The notes beneath the pieces are model-generated. The model did not search any database. It saw only the letters and a list, made by a program, of their open reading frames with translations, and was not told where the DNA came from. Shown here piece after piece: positions 1 to 11,100 of a DNA stretch of 64,000 nt. Positions within the stretch are counted from its first letter, which is position 1; every line of letters begins with the position of its first letter. The stretch lies in the NCBI GenBank assembly GCA_947626995.1, contig CANQUI010000002.1, positions 40,141-104,140 of the forward strand, given 5' to 3'. Source of the DNA: an uncultured Eisenbergiella sp. GTDB lineage: Bacteria; Bacillota; Clostridia; Lachnospirales; Lachnospiraceae. Position numbers and translations under genes: made by a program.

Positions 1-243
1 CAGGAGGAGCTGATGGCGGCGGCCGAAAAGATGGCGGCAGGCATTGCCAAAAACGCGCCCATCGCGGTACGCAACTGTAAGAAGGCCATCAACGAAGGGC
101 TGGATCTGGATATGGATCATGCCGTGGCGCTGGAGGAAAAGCTGTTTGGCGACTGCTTCGAGACCGAGGATCAAAAATACGGCATGGCGTTTTTCCTGGA
201 TAAAAACAAGGAAAAGGTCAAGGCGCCTTTTTTGAACCGCTGA
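1..243 (+). CDS. crt: Enoyl-CoA hydratase/crotonase, C-terminal fragment (5' end lies outside the window)
   Basis: Open frame to the TGA at 243. The C-terminus (AVRNCKKAINEGLDLDMDHAVALEEKLFGDCFETEDQKYGMAFFLDKNKEK) is crotonase-like, and the gene lies upstream of hbd-bcd-etfBA. Confidence 0.88.
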   Translation, partial: QEELMAAAEKMAAGIAKNAPIAVRNCKKAINEGLDLDMDHAVALEEKLFGDCFETEDQKYGMAFFLDKNKEKVKAPFLNR

Positions 244-327
244 CGGACGGCGCGGCGAAAGGAAAGAAACCGGGCGGCTCTTTTGCAGAGCCGTCTCACA
301 ATAAATCAAATACAGGAGGACAATACA

Positions 328-1167
328 ATGAAAGTTGGCGTTATCGGCGCAGGCACCATGGGTGCCGGGATTGCACAGGCTTTTGCGATGACGGACGGCT
401 ATGACGTCTGCCTTTGCGACATTTCCATGGAATTTGCCGAGGGTGGCAAAGCGAGGATCCAAAAGAACATCAATTTCCTCGTAGGCAAGGAAAAGATCAG
501 CAAGGAAAAGGGCGAAGAGATCATGGGCAAGATCGTCTGCGGCCTGAAGGATATCTGCACGGACTGCGATCTGGTGATCGAAGTGGCGCCCGAAAAGATG
601 GAGATCAAAAAGAGCACCTTCCGGGAGCTGATGCAGATCGTAAAGCCGGAGTGCATTTTCGCTTCCAATACCTCTTCCCTGTCCCTGACGGAGATGGGCG
701 CGGGACTGGACCGTCCGCTGATCGGTATGCACTTCTTTAACCCTGCCGACCGGATGAAGCTGGTGGAAGTGATCGCCGGCGAAAATACGCCCGCCGAGCT
801 GGTTCAAAAGATCAAGGATATCGCCGTAGAGATCGGCAAGACGCCCGTAGAGGTCAAGGAAGCCCCCGGATTTGTGGTCAACAAGATCCTGATCCCCATG
901 ATCAACGAGGCGATCGGCATCTACGCGGACGGCATTGCCTCCGTGGAGGATATCGACACCGCCATGAAGCTGGGCGCTTCTCATCCCATGGGGCCTCTGG
1001 CGCTGGGCGATCTGGTAGGCCTGGATATTGTGCTTGCCATCATGGAAGTGCTCCAGTCCGAGACCGGCGATCCCAAATATCGCCCGCATCCGCTTCTGCG
1101 CAAGATGGTGCGCGCAGGCAAACTCGGCAAGAAGACCGGCGTGGGCTTTTACGATTATTCGAAATAA
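328..1167 (+). CDS. hbd: 3-hydroxybutyryl-CoA dehydrogenase
   Basis: [23 protein letters not shown]-binding motif and [14 protein letters not shown]; aggagg RBS upstream of ATG at 328. Confidence 0.95.
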   Translation: MKVGVIGAGTMGAGIAQAFAMTDGYDVCLCDISMEFAEGGKARIQKNINFLVGKEKISKEKGEEIMGKIVCGLKDICTDCDLVIEVAPEKMEIKKSTFRELMQIVKPECIFASNTSSLSLTEMGAGLDRPLIGMHFFNPADRMKLVEVIAGENTPAELVQKIKDIAVEIGKTPVEVKEAPGFVVNKILIPMINEAIGIYADGIASVEDIDTAMKLGASHPMGPLALGDLVGLDIVLAIMEVLQSETGDPKYRPHPLLRKMVRAGKLGKKTGVGFYDYSK

Positions 1168-1197
1168 GCGAGAAAATTGTTTGGAGGAAAGATAGAC

Positions 1198-2349
1198 ATG
1201 GATTTTATGTTGGACAAGAAACATGAAATGGCAAGGCAGCTCTTTAAAGAGTTCGCCGAAAAAGAAGTAAAGCCTCTGGCGCAGGAAGTGGATGAAACGG
1301 AAGCGTTTCCCAGAGTGACCGTGGACAAGATGGTCAAGGCCGGCTTTCTGGGCATCCCGGTGCCCAAGGAATACGGCGGCCAGGGCTGCGATCCGCTGAC
1401 CTATGTGATGTGTGTGGAAGAGCTTTCCAAGGTCTGCGGCACCACCGGCGTTATCGTATCCGCCCATACCTCTCTGTGCTGCGATCCCATCCTGACCTTC
1501 GGCACCGAGGAGCAGAAACAGAAATATCTGGTTCCCCTGGCCAAGGGTGAAAAGCTGGGCGCATTCGGACTGACCGAGCCCGGCGCCGGCACCGATGCGC
1601 AGGGGCAGCAGACCAAGGCCGTCCTGGACGGCGACCAGTGGGTGCTCAACGGTTCCAAGTGCTTTATCACCAACGGAAAAGAAGCGGACGTCTATGTGAT
1701 CTTCGCGGTGACCGGCATGGTGGAAAAGCGCGGCAGGATGCAGAAGGAAATTTCCGCCTTTATCGTGGAAAAAGGAACGCCCGGCTTTACCTTCGGCACG
1801 AAGGAAAAGAAGATGGGAATCCGCGGCTCCTCTACCTATGAGCTGATCTTCCAGGATTGCAGGATCCCCAAGGAAAATCTGCTGGGACAGAAGGGCAAAG
1901 GCTTTAATATCGCCATGCACACGCTGGACGGCGGCCGTATCGGAATCGCTTCCCAGGCGCTGGGCATCGCGGAGGGCGCGCTGGAGTCCACCATCGCTTA
2001 CGTGAAGGAAAGAAAACAGTTCGGCAGAACGATTTCCGCTTTCCAGAACACCCAGTTCCAGCTGGCGGATATGGCCACCAAGGTACAGGCGGCGCAGCTT
2101 TTGGTCTATAAGGCGGCTATCGCGAAGGCCACTCAGAAGAGCTATTCCGTAGAAGCGGCCATGGCCAAGCTCTACGCGGCGGAGACGGCTATGGAAGTGA
2201 CCACCAAAGCGGTTCAGCTGCACGGCGGCTACGGTTATACGAGAGAGTACGATGTGGAGCGCATGATGCGCGACGCGAAGATCACAGAGATCTACGAGGG
2301 AACCAGCGAAGTGCAGAGAATGGTTATCTCCAGCGCTCTGTTGAAGTAA
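1198..2349 (+). CDS. bcd: Acyl-CoA (butyryl-CoA) dehydrogenase
   Basis: Full-length acyl-CoA dehydrogenase with [16 protein letters not shown] and [12 protein letters not shown]; operon context. Confidence 0.94.
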   Translation: MDFMLDKKHEMARQLFKEFAEKEVKPLAQEVDETEAFPRVTVDKMVKAGFLGIPVPKEYGGQGCDPLTYVMCVEELSKVCGTTGVIVSAHTSLCCDPILTFGTEEQKQKYLVPLAKGEKLGAFGLTEPGAGTDAQGQQTKAVLDGDQWVLNGSKCFITNGKEADVYVIFAVTGMVEKRGRMQKEISAFIVEKGTPGFTFGTKEKKMGIRGSSTYELIFQDCRIPKENLLGQKGKGFNIAMHTLDGGRIGIASQALGIAEGALESTIAYVKERKQFGRTISAFQNTQFQLADMATKVQAAQLLVYKAAIAKATQKSYSVEAAMAKLYAAETAMEVTTKAVQLHGGYGYTREYDVERMMRDAKITEIYEGTSEVQRMVISSALLK

Positions 2350-2381
2350 AAAGAAAACTAAGGTAAGGAGAGAGTCATACA

Positions 2382-3164
2382 ATGAAAATCGTTGTTTGTG
2401 TAAAACAGGTTCCCGATACCAAGGGCGGCGTAAAGTTCAATCCCGACGGTACGCTGGACAGAAGCGCAATGCTGGCGATCATGAATCCCGACGATAAAGC
2501 GGGTCTGGAAGCGGCATTGAGATTAAAGGATCAATATGGCGCCGAGGTGACGGTGGTCACCATGGGACTGCCCAAGGCGGAGGAAGTGCTCAGAGAGGCG
2601 CTGGCCATGGGCGCGGACAAAGGGATTCTGGTGACCGACCGGGTGCTGGGCGGCGCCGATACCTGGGCGACCAGCCAGACGCTGGCCGGTGCGATCCGCA
2701 ATCTGGACTATGATCTGATTATCACCGGACGTCAGGCCATCGACGGCGATACCGCCCAGGTTGGCCCGCAGCTTTCCGAGCATCTGAACATCCCGGTGAT
2801 CAGCTACGCCCAGGATATCAAGATCGACGGAGATTCCGTGATCGTAGAGCGTCAGTACGACGACAGATACCATGTCTTAAAGGCCAAGATGCCCTGCCTG
2901 ATTACCGCTCTGGCGGAGCTCAACGAGCCCCGTTACATGACGCCGGGCGGCATTTTCGACGCCTACGACGCCGAGATCACCGTATGGGGAAGGGCGAATC
3001 TGGTGGACACGCTGGATTCCAACCTGGGCCTGAAGGGTTCCCCGACCCAGATCGCCAAGGCTTCCGATAAGGTGCGTAAGGGCGCCGGGGAAAAGGTTTC
3101 CCTGGATCCTGCGGAATCCGTGGACTATATCATGGATAAGCTGCTGACCAAACATGTGATTTAA
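2382..3164 (+). CDS. etfB: Electron transfer flavoprotein beta subunit
   Basis: MKIVVCVKQVPDT...; ETF beta-type sequence immediately after bcd. Confidence 0.95.
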   Translation: MKIVVCVKQVPDTKGGVKFNPDGTLDRSAMLAIMNPDDKAGLEAALRLKDQYGAEVTVVTMGLPKAEEVLREALAMGADKGILVTDRVLGGADTWATSQTLAGAIRNLDYDLIITGRQAIDGDTAQVGPQLSEHLNIPVISYAQDIKIDGDSVIVERQYDDRYHVLKAKMPCLITALAELNEPRYMTPGGIFDAYDAEITVWGRANLVDTLDSNLGLKGSPTQIAKASDKVRKGAGEKVSLDPAESVDYIMDKLLTKHVI

Positions 3165-3192
3165 CAAATAAAAGAAAAGCGTGGTGAATGAA

Positions 3193-4236
3193 ATGAACTT
3201 AGAAGAATATAAAGGCGTATTTGTCTTTGCGCAGCAGGTAGATAACGAGCTTGGCGGCATCGCTTTGGAACTGGTGGGCAAAGGAAAGGATCTGGCCAGG
3301 GATCTTGGCACAGAGGTGACGGCGGTCCTGATCGGAAGCGGCGTAAAGGGACTGTGCACGGAGCTGGCGGAGTACGGCGCGGACCGGATCATTGTGGTAG
3401 ACGATCCGGAGCTGAAGGAATATCGGACGGAGCCTTACGCGCATGCGCTGTCCGAGGTGATTAAAAAGTATAAACCCGAGGTCATGCTGATCGGCGCGAC
3501 TGCCATCGGCCGCGACTTAGGCCCCCGCGTATCTGCCAGGATCCATACGGGACTGACGGCGGACTGCACCCAGCTGGACATCGGCGATTTCCCGATCAAT
3601 CCGGTTCCCGGGAAAGAGCAGCGGCACAACCAGCTTCTTATGACCCGTCCCGCGTTTGGCGGCAACACCATCGCGACCATCGCTTGCCCGGACTTCAGGC
3701 CCCAGATGGCCACCGTCCGTCCCGGCGTGATGCAGAAGGCGCCCCGCACCGTAGGCGCGCAGGCCGTGATCGAGGAGTTCAATCCCGGTTTTGTGCCGGA
3801 TCATAAGTATGTGGAGATTCTGGAGATCGTCAAGGCGGTTTCCGACATTGAGGATATCATGGATGCCAAGATCCTGGTATCCGGCGGCCGTGGCGTAGGA
3901 AGCCCCGAAAACTTCAAGCTGCTGGAGGATCTGGCGGAGGCCATCGGCGGCACCGTGAGCTGTTCCCGTGCGGTAGTGGATGCGGGATGGAAGCCCAAGG
4001 CGCTTCAGGTGGGACAGACCGGCAAGACCGTCCGTCCGCACGTATATTTTGCCATCGGTATTTCCGGGGCGATTCAGCATCTGGCCGGCATGGAGGAATC
4101 CGATATCATCATTGCCATCAACAAGGATGAGACGGCTCCTATTTTCGACGTGGCGGATTACGGCGTAGTGGGCGACTTAAACAAGATCGTTCCGGCGCTG
4201 ACCGAAAAGATCAAAGAGGCGAGAGCGGCCAAATAA
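3193..4236 (+). CDS. etfA: Electron transfer flavoprotein alpha subunit
   Basis: C-terminal FAD-binding SGGRGVGSPENFKLLEDLAEAIGG...GQTGKTVRPHVYFAIGISGAIQHLAGM; a GTG start at 3181 is also possible. Confidence 0.95.
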   Translation: MNLEEYKGVFVFAQQVDNELGGIALELVGKGKDLARDLGTEVTAVLIGSGVKGLCTELAEYGADRIIVVDDPELKEYRTEPYAHALSEVIKKYKPEVMLIGATAIGRDLGPRVSARIHTGLTADCTQLDIGDFPINPVPGKEQRHNQLLMTRPAFGGNTIATIACPDFRPQMATVRPGVMQKAPRTVGAQAVIEEFNPGFVPDHKYVEILEIVKAVSDIEDIMDAKILVSGGRGVGSPENFKLLEDLAEAIGGTVSCSRAVVDAGWKPKALQVGQTGKTVRPHVYFAIGISGAIQHLAGMEESDIIIAINKDETAPIFDVADYGVVGDLNKIVPALTEKIKEARAAK

Positions 4237-4256
4237 AGGAAGCAAACGCAGACCAT

Positions 4257-4304
4257 AAAAAACCCCCTTCCGGACGACAGAAAAGCCTGGAAGGGGGTTT
4301 TTTT
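4257..4304 (+). terminator. Rho-independent terminator after etfA
   Basis: Inverted repeat aaaaaacccccttcc ... ggaagggggtttttt followed by a T-run. Confidence 0.9.
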
Positions 4305-4340
4305 GCGAAAAAAATCCGAAAGATGCATAGAAAAGACGGG

Positions 4341-4616
4341 TTATTCTTCTTTTATCAGCGCCTCCACGGCCAGACGCAGCCCCGTTTGGAACCCTTTGCA
4401 GAACGAATCCCGGTGCAGAATCTCGTCCGCCATCATTTCCGCGCTGCAAAGCTCCAGCAGTTCGGTTTTCTGTTCTTTGGGCAGCTTTTCCGAAAGCTGC
4501 CGGATCAGCTCCATGAAGTGCCGGCTGTGCCGGCTGAAAAGTTCATCGTCGTCATGTCTCATATCCATGGGATTTAATTTCCCGTAGTAAAGTTCCAGAA
4601 TCGTTTCTTTTTTCAT
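4341..4616 (-). CDS. DUF6809-like small protein (91 aa)
   Basis: MKKETILELYYGKLNPMDMRHDDDELF...; the ORF track starts further upstream, but this ATG gives the family-like N-terminus. Confidence 0.7.
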   Translation of the reverse strand: MKKETILELYYGKLNPMDMRHDDDELFSRHSRHFMELIRQLSEKLPKEQKTELLELCSAEMMADEILHRDSFCKGFQTGLRLAVEALIKEE

Positions 4617-4796
4617 CCTGCGTTTCCTTTCCGAACCGTGATGGGGAATTTGTATCATCTTTCTTCCTATTATTATACCCCGAATACGGGCAATGTTCAA
4701 CAGAGAATCATATATTGCCCGTTTGCGGGGAATTATTTTGCTAAAACAGCCTGAGAAGATAGTTTTACCAGACGAGATACGGGAAAGAGGAAAACC

Positions 4797-5033
4797 ATGA
4801 TCAAATTGGAGAAACTGTGGGCTGTGATGCAGGAGCGCGGGATCACGCAGTATCAGCTGATCCGGGATTACGGGATCAGTCACGGTCAGTTGGACCGGAT
4901 CCGGCGCAATCAGAACGTGACGCTCAACACCATTGATATTCTGTGCAATATTCTGGACTGTCAGCCCGGCGATATTCTGGAGCACGTAAAGGACGACAAC
5001 GACCGGTTCCGTCCGGACAGTTACGCGCTGTGA
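4797..5033 (+). CDS. XRE/Cro-type HTH transcriptional regulator (78 aa)
   Basis: Short HTH protein: WAVMQERGITQYQLIRDYGISHGQLDRIRRNQNVTLNTIDILCNILDCQPGDILEH. Confidence 0.85.
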   Translation: MIKLEKLWAVMQERGITQYQLIRDYGISHGQLDRIRRNQNVTLNTIDILCNILDCQPGDILEHVKDDNDRFRPDSYAL

Positions 5034-5054
5034 GATTTTCTGCGCAAATAGGGA

Positions 5055-5083
5055 TTGATTTTCCTTTCCGGATGGGATAAGAT
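5055..5083 (+). promoter_or_regulatory. Sigma-A type promoter
   Basis: TTGATT-17 bp-TAAGAT upstream of the flavin reductase/rubredoxin gene. Confidence 0.6.
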
Positions 5084-5137
5084 GAAATCAGGAATTGTTC
5101 TTGTTTTAAAACAGAATGGCAGAAAGGAAATCAGAGT

Positions 5138-5773
5138 ATGAATACGAACGCGTTCAGAAGTCTTTCTTATGGAGTCTATGTGGTTTCCTCCTGGGATCAC
5201 GGCAGGGCGGTGGGCTGCATCGCCAATTCCGCCATGCAGATCACCTCGTCTCCGGCGACCGTGGCGATAAGCATCAATCACGACAACTATACCAACCGCT
5301 GCATTGCGGACTGCGGCCGCTTCGCGCTGGCTGTGCTGGCGGAGGATTCCGACCCGGCGCTGATCGGGAATTTTGGATTTTGTTCCTCACAGACTGTGGA
5401 TAAGTTTGCGGATACGCCGTATTCGATCCGGGGTAATCTGCCGGTGATACACGACGCCTGCGCATATGTGGTCTGCGAGGTGGTGGATACGATGGAGACC
5501 GAAACGCATACGGTTTTTCTGGGTAAGGTGACGGACGCGGACGTTTTAAGCAGCCGGGATCCCATGACATACGCCTATTATCATAAGGTGGTCAAAGGAA
5601 AGAGCCCCAAAAACGCGCCCACGTATCTTCCCGAGGAAGAACCGGCGCAGCCCAAATGGGTATGCACCGTCTGCGGATACGTCTACGATGGGGAAACGCC
5701 CTTTGAGGAACTTCCCGACGATTATGTCTGCCCCATCTGCAAACAGCCCAAGTCGGCTTTCGTGAAAAAATAA
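5138..5773 (+). CDS. Flavin reductase domain fused to a C-terminal rubredoxin (high-molecular-weight rubredoxin type)
   Basis: N-terminal flavin reductase-like domain; C-terminal [35 protein letters not shown] with both CxxC pairs. Confidence 0.9.
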   Translation: MNTNAFRSLSYGVYVVSSWDHGRAVGCIANSAMQITSSPATVAISINHDNYTNRCIADCGRFALAVLAEDSDPALIGNFGFCSSQTVDKFADTPYSIRGNLPVIHDACAYVVCEVVDTMETETHTVFLGKVTDADVLSSRDPMTYAYYHKVVKGKSPKNAPTYLPEEEPAQPKWVCTVCGYVYDGETPFEELPDDYVCPICKQPKSAFVKK

Positions 5774-5838
5774 ACATCATGGACAGGAGCCGGGCGGAGA
5801 GGAGATCTTTCCGCCCGTTGTGCTGTAAAGGAAACAAA

Positions 5839-6327
5839 ATGGCAAAAAACAAAGAGGTCAAAACCAACGCCATGCGTATTTTGGACAGGATGAAGATTCC
5901 CTATCGGCTTTATACCTACGCATGCGATACGTTTGTGGACGGGATGCAGAGCGTAAGGCTGCTGGGACTGGACGAGGAGAAGGTCTATAAGACGCTGGTG
6001 ACGGAAAACGGATCGCAGGCGTATTTCGTGTTTGTGATCCCGGTGGGAAAGGAACTGGATCTGAAAAAGGCGGCCCGCCAGACGCAGCAGAAGTCGCTGT
6101 CCATGATTCCGGTCAAACAGATTACGCCGGTTACCGGCTATGTCAGAGGCGGCTGTACGGCGCTGGGCATGAAAAAACAGTACCCTACCATCCTCGACGC
6201 ATCGGCGGAGCGGCTGCCTGCAATGGTGGTCAGCGCCGGACGGATCGGGGCGCAGATCGAACTGGCGCCCGCTGACCTGTGCCGGGCCGCCGGCGCCAGG
6301 TTCGCGCCGGTGACAGTGGAAGACTAA
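5839..6327 (+). CDS. ybaK: Cys-tRNA(Pro) deacylase YbaK/EbsC family
   Basis: KTNAMRILDRMKIPYRLYTY...VYKTLVTENGS...VTGYVRGGCTALGMKKQYPT. Confidence 0.9.
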   Translation: MAKNKEVKTNAMRILDRMKIPYRLYTYACDTFVDGMQSVRLLGLDEEKVYKTLVTENGSQAYFVFVIPVGKELDLKKAARQTQQKSLSMIPVKQITPVTGYVRGGCTALGMKKQYPTILDASAERLPAMVVSAGRIGAQIELAPADLCRAAGARFAPVTVED

Positions 6328-6345
6328 AAGGGAAGGAGCGCAGGA

Positions 6346-6516
6346 ATGGACAGAAATAAAGAACAGAAAAAACAGATCAAAAGGAAAGAAAAACAACGGA
6401 AGAAACGCCAAAAAAAAATCAATAACGGACTGGATCTGTGCCTGATTTTGCTCTGTTTTTTCCTCACCCTCACCGCGGCGGTGCTGGATCTGTTCCAAAA
6501 GAAAAAAGAAGCATAA
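6346..6516 (+). CDS. Small predicted membrane protein (56 aa) with a highly basic N-terminus
   Basis: [56 protein letters not shown]; ggaaggag RBS upstream. Below the ORF-track length cutoff. Confidence 0.65.
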   Translation: MDRNKEQKKQIKRKEKQRKKRQKKINNGLDLCLILLCFFLTLTAAVLDLFQKKKEA

Positions 6517-6535
6517 TCGGACATTCGAAAAGGGG

Positions 6536-7645
6536 ATGCAGGAAAAACTGCAAAAAGAAACGATGGAAAGAAAGAAAACAATCAGGGATTACGAAACGGT
6601 GGCGCTCTCGGAAGACGGAAAGGCAGTGGTCATTCTGGATCAGACCAAACTGCCCGGGACGATAGAGCAGCTTCGTCTTGAGACAGCGGAGCAGATCCGG
6701 GAGGCCATTTACCTGCTGAAGGTACGCGGCGCCCCGGCCATCGGCGTGGCGGCGGCGCTGGGGGCCTATGTGCTGGCAAAACAGAGCAGGGCCGTAAAAT
6801 ACGACGATTTTGCCGGGGAGTTTGCCCGGAACAAGGAATTTTTAAATTCGGCCCGCCCCACCGCGGTGAATCTGTCCTGGGCGCTGAACCGGATGGAGAG
6901 CGTCGTGAAAAATAACGCGGACAAAAGCGTGGAAGAGATCCAGGAGCTGCTGCGCCGGGAGGCCCTTGGCATCCGCGAAGAGGATATCCGGGTGTGCCGG
7001 GCCATCGGGGAATACGGTCTGAGCCTGGTCAAGCCCCACGACGGGATCCTGACGCATTGCAACGCGGGAAGGCTGGCCACGATCCGGTACGGGACGGCCA
7101 CCGCGCCCATCTACCTGGGACAGGAGAAAGGATATGCCTTCCGCGTCTTTGCAGATGAAACGCGCCCGCTTTTGCAGGGGGCCCGGCTGACGGCCTGCGA
7201 GCTGCACTCCGCCGGCGTGGACGTGACGCTGATCTGCGACAATATGTCCGGCGCGGTCATGAGAAACGGCTGGGTGGACGCCGTATTCGTGGGATGCGAC
7301 CGGGTGGCGGCCAACGGAGATACGGCCAACAAGATCGGCACCAGCGTGGTGGCGGCGGTGGCAAAGCAATATCAGGTTCCGTTCTATGTCTGCGCGCCCA
7401 CTTCCACCATTGATATGGATACGCCCGACGGAGACGGGATCCGGATCGAACAGCGGCCGGAGGATGAGGTGACGCAGATGTGGTACCGGGAGCGGATGGC
7501 CCCGGAGGGGATCCGCGTATACAATCCCGCCTTTGACGTTACGGATCATACGCTGATCTCCGGCATCGTCACCGAATACGGCGTGGCAAGACCGCCCTAT
7601 TCGTCGTCTCTGCGAAAGATCTGCCGGGCCGGTAAGCAAATATGA
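6536..7645 (+). CDS. mtnA: S-methyl-5-thioribose-1-phosphate isomerase
   Basis: [67 protein letters not shown]; the start could be a downstream ATG. Confidence 0.93.
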   Translation: MQEKLQKETMERKKTIRDYETVALSEDGKAVVILDQTKLPGTIEQLRLETAEQIREAIYLLKVRGAPAIGVAAALGAYVLAKQSRAVKYDDFAGEFARNKEFLNSARPTAVNLSWALNRMESVVKNNADKSVEEIQELLRREALGIREEDIRVCRAIGEYGLSLVKPHDGILTHCNAGRLATIRYGTATAPIYLGQEKGYAFRVFADETRPLLQGARLTACELHSAGVDVTLICDNMSGAVMRNGWVDAVFVGCDRVAANGDTANKIGTSVVAAVAKQYQVPFYVCAPTSTIDMDTPDGDGIRIEQRPEDEVTQMWYRERMAPEGIRVYNPAFDVTDHTLISGIVTEYGVARPPYSSSLRKICRAGKQI

Positions 7646-8844
7646 ACAACAACAGAAAATATCAGAAAACACTGACGGCGTGCTATCTTGGATTTGTCAC
7701 CCAGGCAATATCCGCGAACTTTGCGCCGCTGTTATTTCTAACGTTTCAAAATACGTATGGGATCGGACTGGAAAAGATTGCGCTGATCCCGTTTACGTTC
7801 TATTTTTCACAATTGCTGATTGATCTTGCGGCCACGAAATTTGTGGATCAAATAGGATACCGCATCTGCGTGGTATCCTCGCAGGCGCTTTCCGCGGCAG
7901 GCCTTCTTTTCATGGCGATTCTGCCGGATCTGCTTCCGGCCCCCTTTTTGGGGATTTTGATTGCGGTCGTGCTCTATGCGATGGGCAGCGGCCTTGTGGA
8001 AGTGCTGGTGAGTCCGATTCTGGAAGCCTGCCCTTTTGAAAATAAAAACGGCAGGATGAGTCTGCTCCATTCTTTTTACTGCTGGGGTGCGGTGGGGGTG
8101 ATTTTGGGCTCGACGCTCTTTTTTGCGGTATTTGGCATAGCAAACTGGAGGATCCTGACACTGATCTGGGCAATGGTGCCGTTGTATAATGTATGGAATT
8201 TTATCCGCTGCCCGATCGAACGGCTGATAGAAGACGGCGAGGGGATGCGCCCCGGGCAGCTGCTTCGATTGCCGCTGTTTTGGCTGCTGATTGTGCTTAT
8301 GGTATGCTCCGGCGCATCCGAAACATCTATGGCGCAATGGGCGTCCGCATTTACAGAGTCGGCGATGGGGGTTTCCAAAACCGTCGGCGATCTGGCGGGC
8401 CCCTGTCTGTTTGCGGTATTTATGGGAATATCCCGGGTCATATACGGCAAAATGAGCGAGAAACTGGACTTGGTTCGGGCGATGACGGGATGTGCTGTAT
8501 TATGTGTGATTTGCTATTTGACCGCATCCCTGACTTCTTTGCCGATTCTTGGGCTGGCGGGTTGTTCCCTCTGCGGGCTTGCGGTTGGAATAATGTGGCC
8601 CGGCTCCATCAGCCTTGCGTCCCGGAAGTGTAAAAGGGGCGGCACGGCAATGTTCGCATTTTTAGCTTTGGCGGGGGACTTCGGCGCGACCGTAAGTCCT
8701 GCCATGGTCGGCGGCATATCCAATATGGCCGGAGGCAATCTCAAAACAGGGCTGTTTGCTGCGGCTGTATTTCCGTTGCTCCTCCTTTTTGCTCTGTTCG
8801 TTCTTTCCAAAAGGTTTGGAAAGGAAAGGGGATGCGTCCGATGA
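7642..8844 (+). CDS. MFS transporter
   Basis: Multiple hydrophobic helices with an MFS-like layout; ATGA overlap with mtnA. Confidence 0.85.
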   Translation: MNNNRKYQKTLTACYLGFVTQAISANFAPLLFLTFQNTYGIGLEKIALIPFTFYFSQLLIDLAATKFVDQIGYRICVVSSQALSAAGLLFMAILPDLLPAPFLGILIAVVLYAMGSGLVEVLVSPILEACPFENKNGRMSLLHSFYCWGAVGVILGSTLFFAVFGIANWRILTLIWAMVPLYNVWNFIRCPIERLIEDGEGMRPGQLLRLPLFWLLIVLMVCSGASETSMAQWASAFTESAMGVSKTVGDLAGPCLFAVFMGISRVIYGKMSEKLDLVRAMTGCAVLCVICYLTASLTSLPILGLAGCSLCGLAVGIMWPGSISLASRKCKRGGTAMFAFLALAGDFGATVSPAMVGGISNMAGGNLKTGLFAAAVFPLLLLFALFVLSKRFGKERGCVR

Positions 8845-8878
8845 CGCCCGGTTTTCGTCAGAAAGCCGGAAAGCGCTC

Positions 8879-8907
8879 TTGACCCGTGTTTGGCAAAGTG
8901 TTATGAT
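8879..8907 (+). promoter_or_regulatory. Sigma-A type promoter for ptb-buk
   Basis: TTGACC-17 bp-TATGAT. Confidence 0.7.
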
Positions 8908-8986
8908 TTTAACGGCGGGAGAAATCCTGCAGGGCGAAAGCCCTCTGGTTGGCCTCCGCACAATTTATCCGAATGAGGTATGACAA

Positions 8987-9901
8987 ATGATCACGAATTT
9001 TGAAGGACTGATCTCCAAAGTAAAGGAATGTAGCAAAAAGAAAGTATCGGTGGCCGTGGCGGAGGATCTGGCCGTCCTGGAGGCTGTACAGGAGGCGCGC
9101 AGACAGGGCATCGCGGATGCGATTCTGGTAGGCGACGAAAAAAAGATCAGAGAGCTGGGCGCGCAGCTTCAGATGGATCTGGACGCCTATGAGATCATCG
9201 ACGAGCCGGATCACTGGCAGGCGGCGTTAAAGGCGGTCAAGCTGGCCCATGACGGTACGGCGGATATGTACATGAAGGGACTGATCGACACCAAGTCCTT
9301 TTTAAAGAGTATTCTGGACAAAGAGGTGGGACTGCGGACGGGAAGACCGCTGTCGCATGTGGCGGTGTTCGAGGTGGAAGGCATCCGCCAGCTTCTGTTT
9401 TTGACGGATGTGGCGTTTATGACCTATCCGACGCTGGAGGATAAGGTTCATATCATTGAAAATACAGTGGAGGTGGCCCACGCCTGCGGCCTGACGTGTC
9501 CCAAGGTGGCGCCGCTGGCGGCGGTAGAGGTGGTCAATCCCAAGATGCCCGCCACGGTGGATGCCGCAGAGCTGACCAGGATGAACGAAGAAGGAAAGAT
9601 CACCGGCTGTATCGTGGACGGCCCGCTGTCCATGGACATCGCCATCGACCCGGAGGCTGCGGCGCATAAGGGCGCGTCCGAAAGAAAGGTGGCGGGGGAC
9701 GCGGATATCCTGCTGTTCCCGGATATCCATGCCGGCAACCTGGTGTATAAGACGCTGGTACATACGGCCAAGGTTGAAAACGGATGTATCCTGACCGGCA
9801 CCAAAGTTCCCGCGATCCTGACCAGCCGCTCCGACAGCTTCCAGACCAAGGTCAATTCCATTGCGCTGGCCGCGGTGGTAGCGGAAGGCATGAAAAAATA
9901 A
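8987..9901 (+). CDS. ptb: Phosphate butyryltransferase
   Basis: PTA/PTB family protein immediately followed by butyrate kinase. Confidence 0.9.
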   Translation: MITNFEGLISKVKECSKKKVSVAVAEDLAVLEAVQEARRQGIADAILVGDEKKIRELGAQLQMDLDAYEIIDEPDHWQAALKAVKLAHDGTADMYMKGLIDTKSFLKSILDKEVGLRTGRPLSHVAVFEVEGIRQLLFLTDVAFMTYPTLEDKVHIIENTVEVAHACGLTCPKVAPLAAVEVVNPKMPATVDAAELTRMNEEGKITGCIVDGPLSMDIAIDPEAAAHKGASERKVAGDADILLFPDIHAGNLVYKTLVHTAKVENGCILTGTKVPAILTSRSDSFQTKVNSIALAAVVAEGMKK

Positions 9902-9917
9902 AAAGGAGAGTGCAAGT

Positions 9918-10985
9918 ATGGCAATCAAGAGTTTGATCATCAATCCCGGCTCCACATCCACCAAGATCGGTGTGTTTGAGGACGAGACGCTTTTATTTGA
10001 GGAGACGCTTCGCCATCCCACGGAGGAGATTGCAAAGTATGCTTCCATTATCGACCAGAAGGATTTCAGAAAGGACATCATCGTTTCCTTCCTGAAGGAA
10101 AAGGACTGCGATATCGCCTCCTTTGACGTCATCGTGGGGCGCGGCGGTATGTTAAAACCCGTTGCGGGCGGCACCTATGCCGTGTCGGACGCGCTGCTGG
10201 CGGATCTGAAGGCCGGCGTACAGGGGCAGCATGCGTCCAACCTGGGCGGGATTCTGGCAAGGGAGATCGGCGACGAGATCGGCGTCCCTTCCTATATCGT
10301 AGATCCTGTGGTGGTGGATGAACTGACGGAGGTGGCGCGCATTTCCGGTATGCCGGAGCTGCCCAGAAGGAGCATTTTCCACGCGCTCAACCAAAAGGCC
10401 GTAGCCAGAAGATATGCCAAAGAGCAGGGAAAGAAGTATGAGGATCTGAATCTGCTGGTCATTCATATGGGCGGCGGCGTTTCCGTGGGCGCCCATGAGA
10501 AAGGCCGTGTGGTGGACGTAAACAACATCCTGGACGGCGAAGGCGCGTTTTCGCCGGAGCGGGCGGGAACCGTGCCCGTGGGGGACCTGATCAAGCTTTG
10601 CTTTTCCGGAAAATATACGCAAAAAGAGTTGTATCAAAAGATCTGCGGTAAGGGCGGATACAACGCATATCTTGGCACCAACGACGCCAGGGATGTGGAA
10701 AAAATGGCCGCCGAAGGAGACAAAAAGGCGCAGGTGGTACTGGAGGCGTTCTATTATCAGATCGCCAAAGATGCCGGCGCAATGGCGACGGTGCTCAAAG
10801 GGAAGGTGGATCAGATCATTCTCACCGGCGGGATCGCCTATTCTCCCCTGACCACCGAGAAGCTGACCCAGCGTCTGGGATGGATCGCGCCCATCACGGT
10901 ATATCCCGGCGAAGACGAGCTGCTGGCGCTGGCGCAGGGCGCGCTGCGGGTGCAAAACGGCGAGGAGGAAGCCAGAGCGTATTAA
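9918..10985 (+). CDS. buk: Butyrate kinase
   Basis: [19 protein letters not shown]...; [24 protein letters not shown]; acetokinase-family motifs. Confidence 0.94.
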   Translation: MAIKSLIINPGSTSTKIGVFEDETLLFEETLRHPTEEIAKYASIIDQKDFRKDIIVSFLKEKDCDIASFDVIVGRGGMLKPVAGGTYAVSDALLADLKAGVQGQHASNLGGILAREIGDEIGVPSYIVDPVVVDELTEVARISGMPELPRRSIFHALNQKAVARRYAKEQGKKYEDLNLLVIHMGGGVSVGAHEKGRVVDVNNILDGEGAFSPERAGTVPVGDLIKLCFSGKYTQKELYQKICGKGGYNAYLGTNDARDVEKMAAEGDKKAQVVLEAFYYQIAKDAGAMATVLKGKVDQIILTGGIAYSPLTTEKLTQRLGWIAPITVYPGEDELLALAQGALRVQNGEEEARAY

Positions 10986-10991
10986 AAAAGC

Positions 10992-11030
10992 GGGCGGAGC
11001 ACATAAAAAGACATGCCTCCGCCCTTTTTT
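10992..11030 (+). terminator. Rho-independent terminator after buk
   Basis: gggcggag ... ctccgccc stem plus T-run. Confidence 0.85.
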
Positions 11031-11100
11031 CTCTCACAAAATACGCGAAACGAGTATAAGAACCACAAAACGAAAACAAGAGACGAAGGGATGAAAAGAG

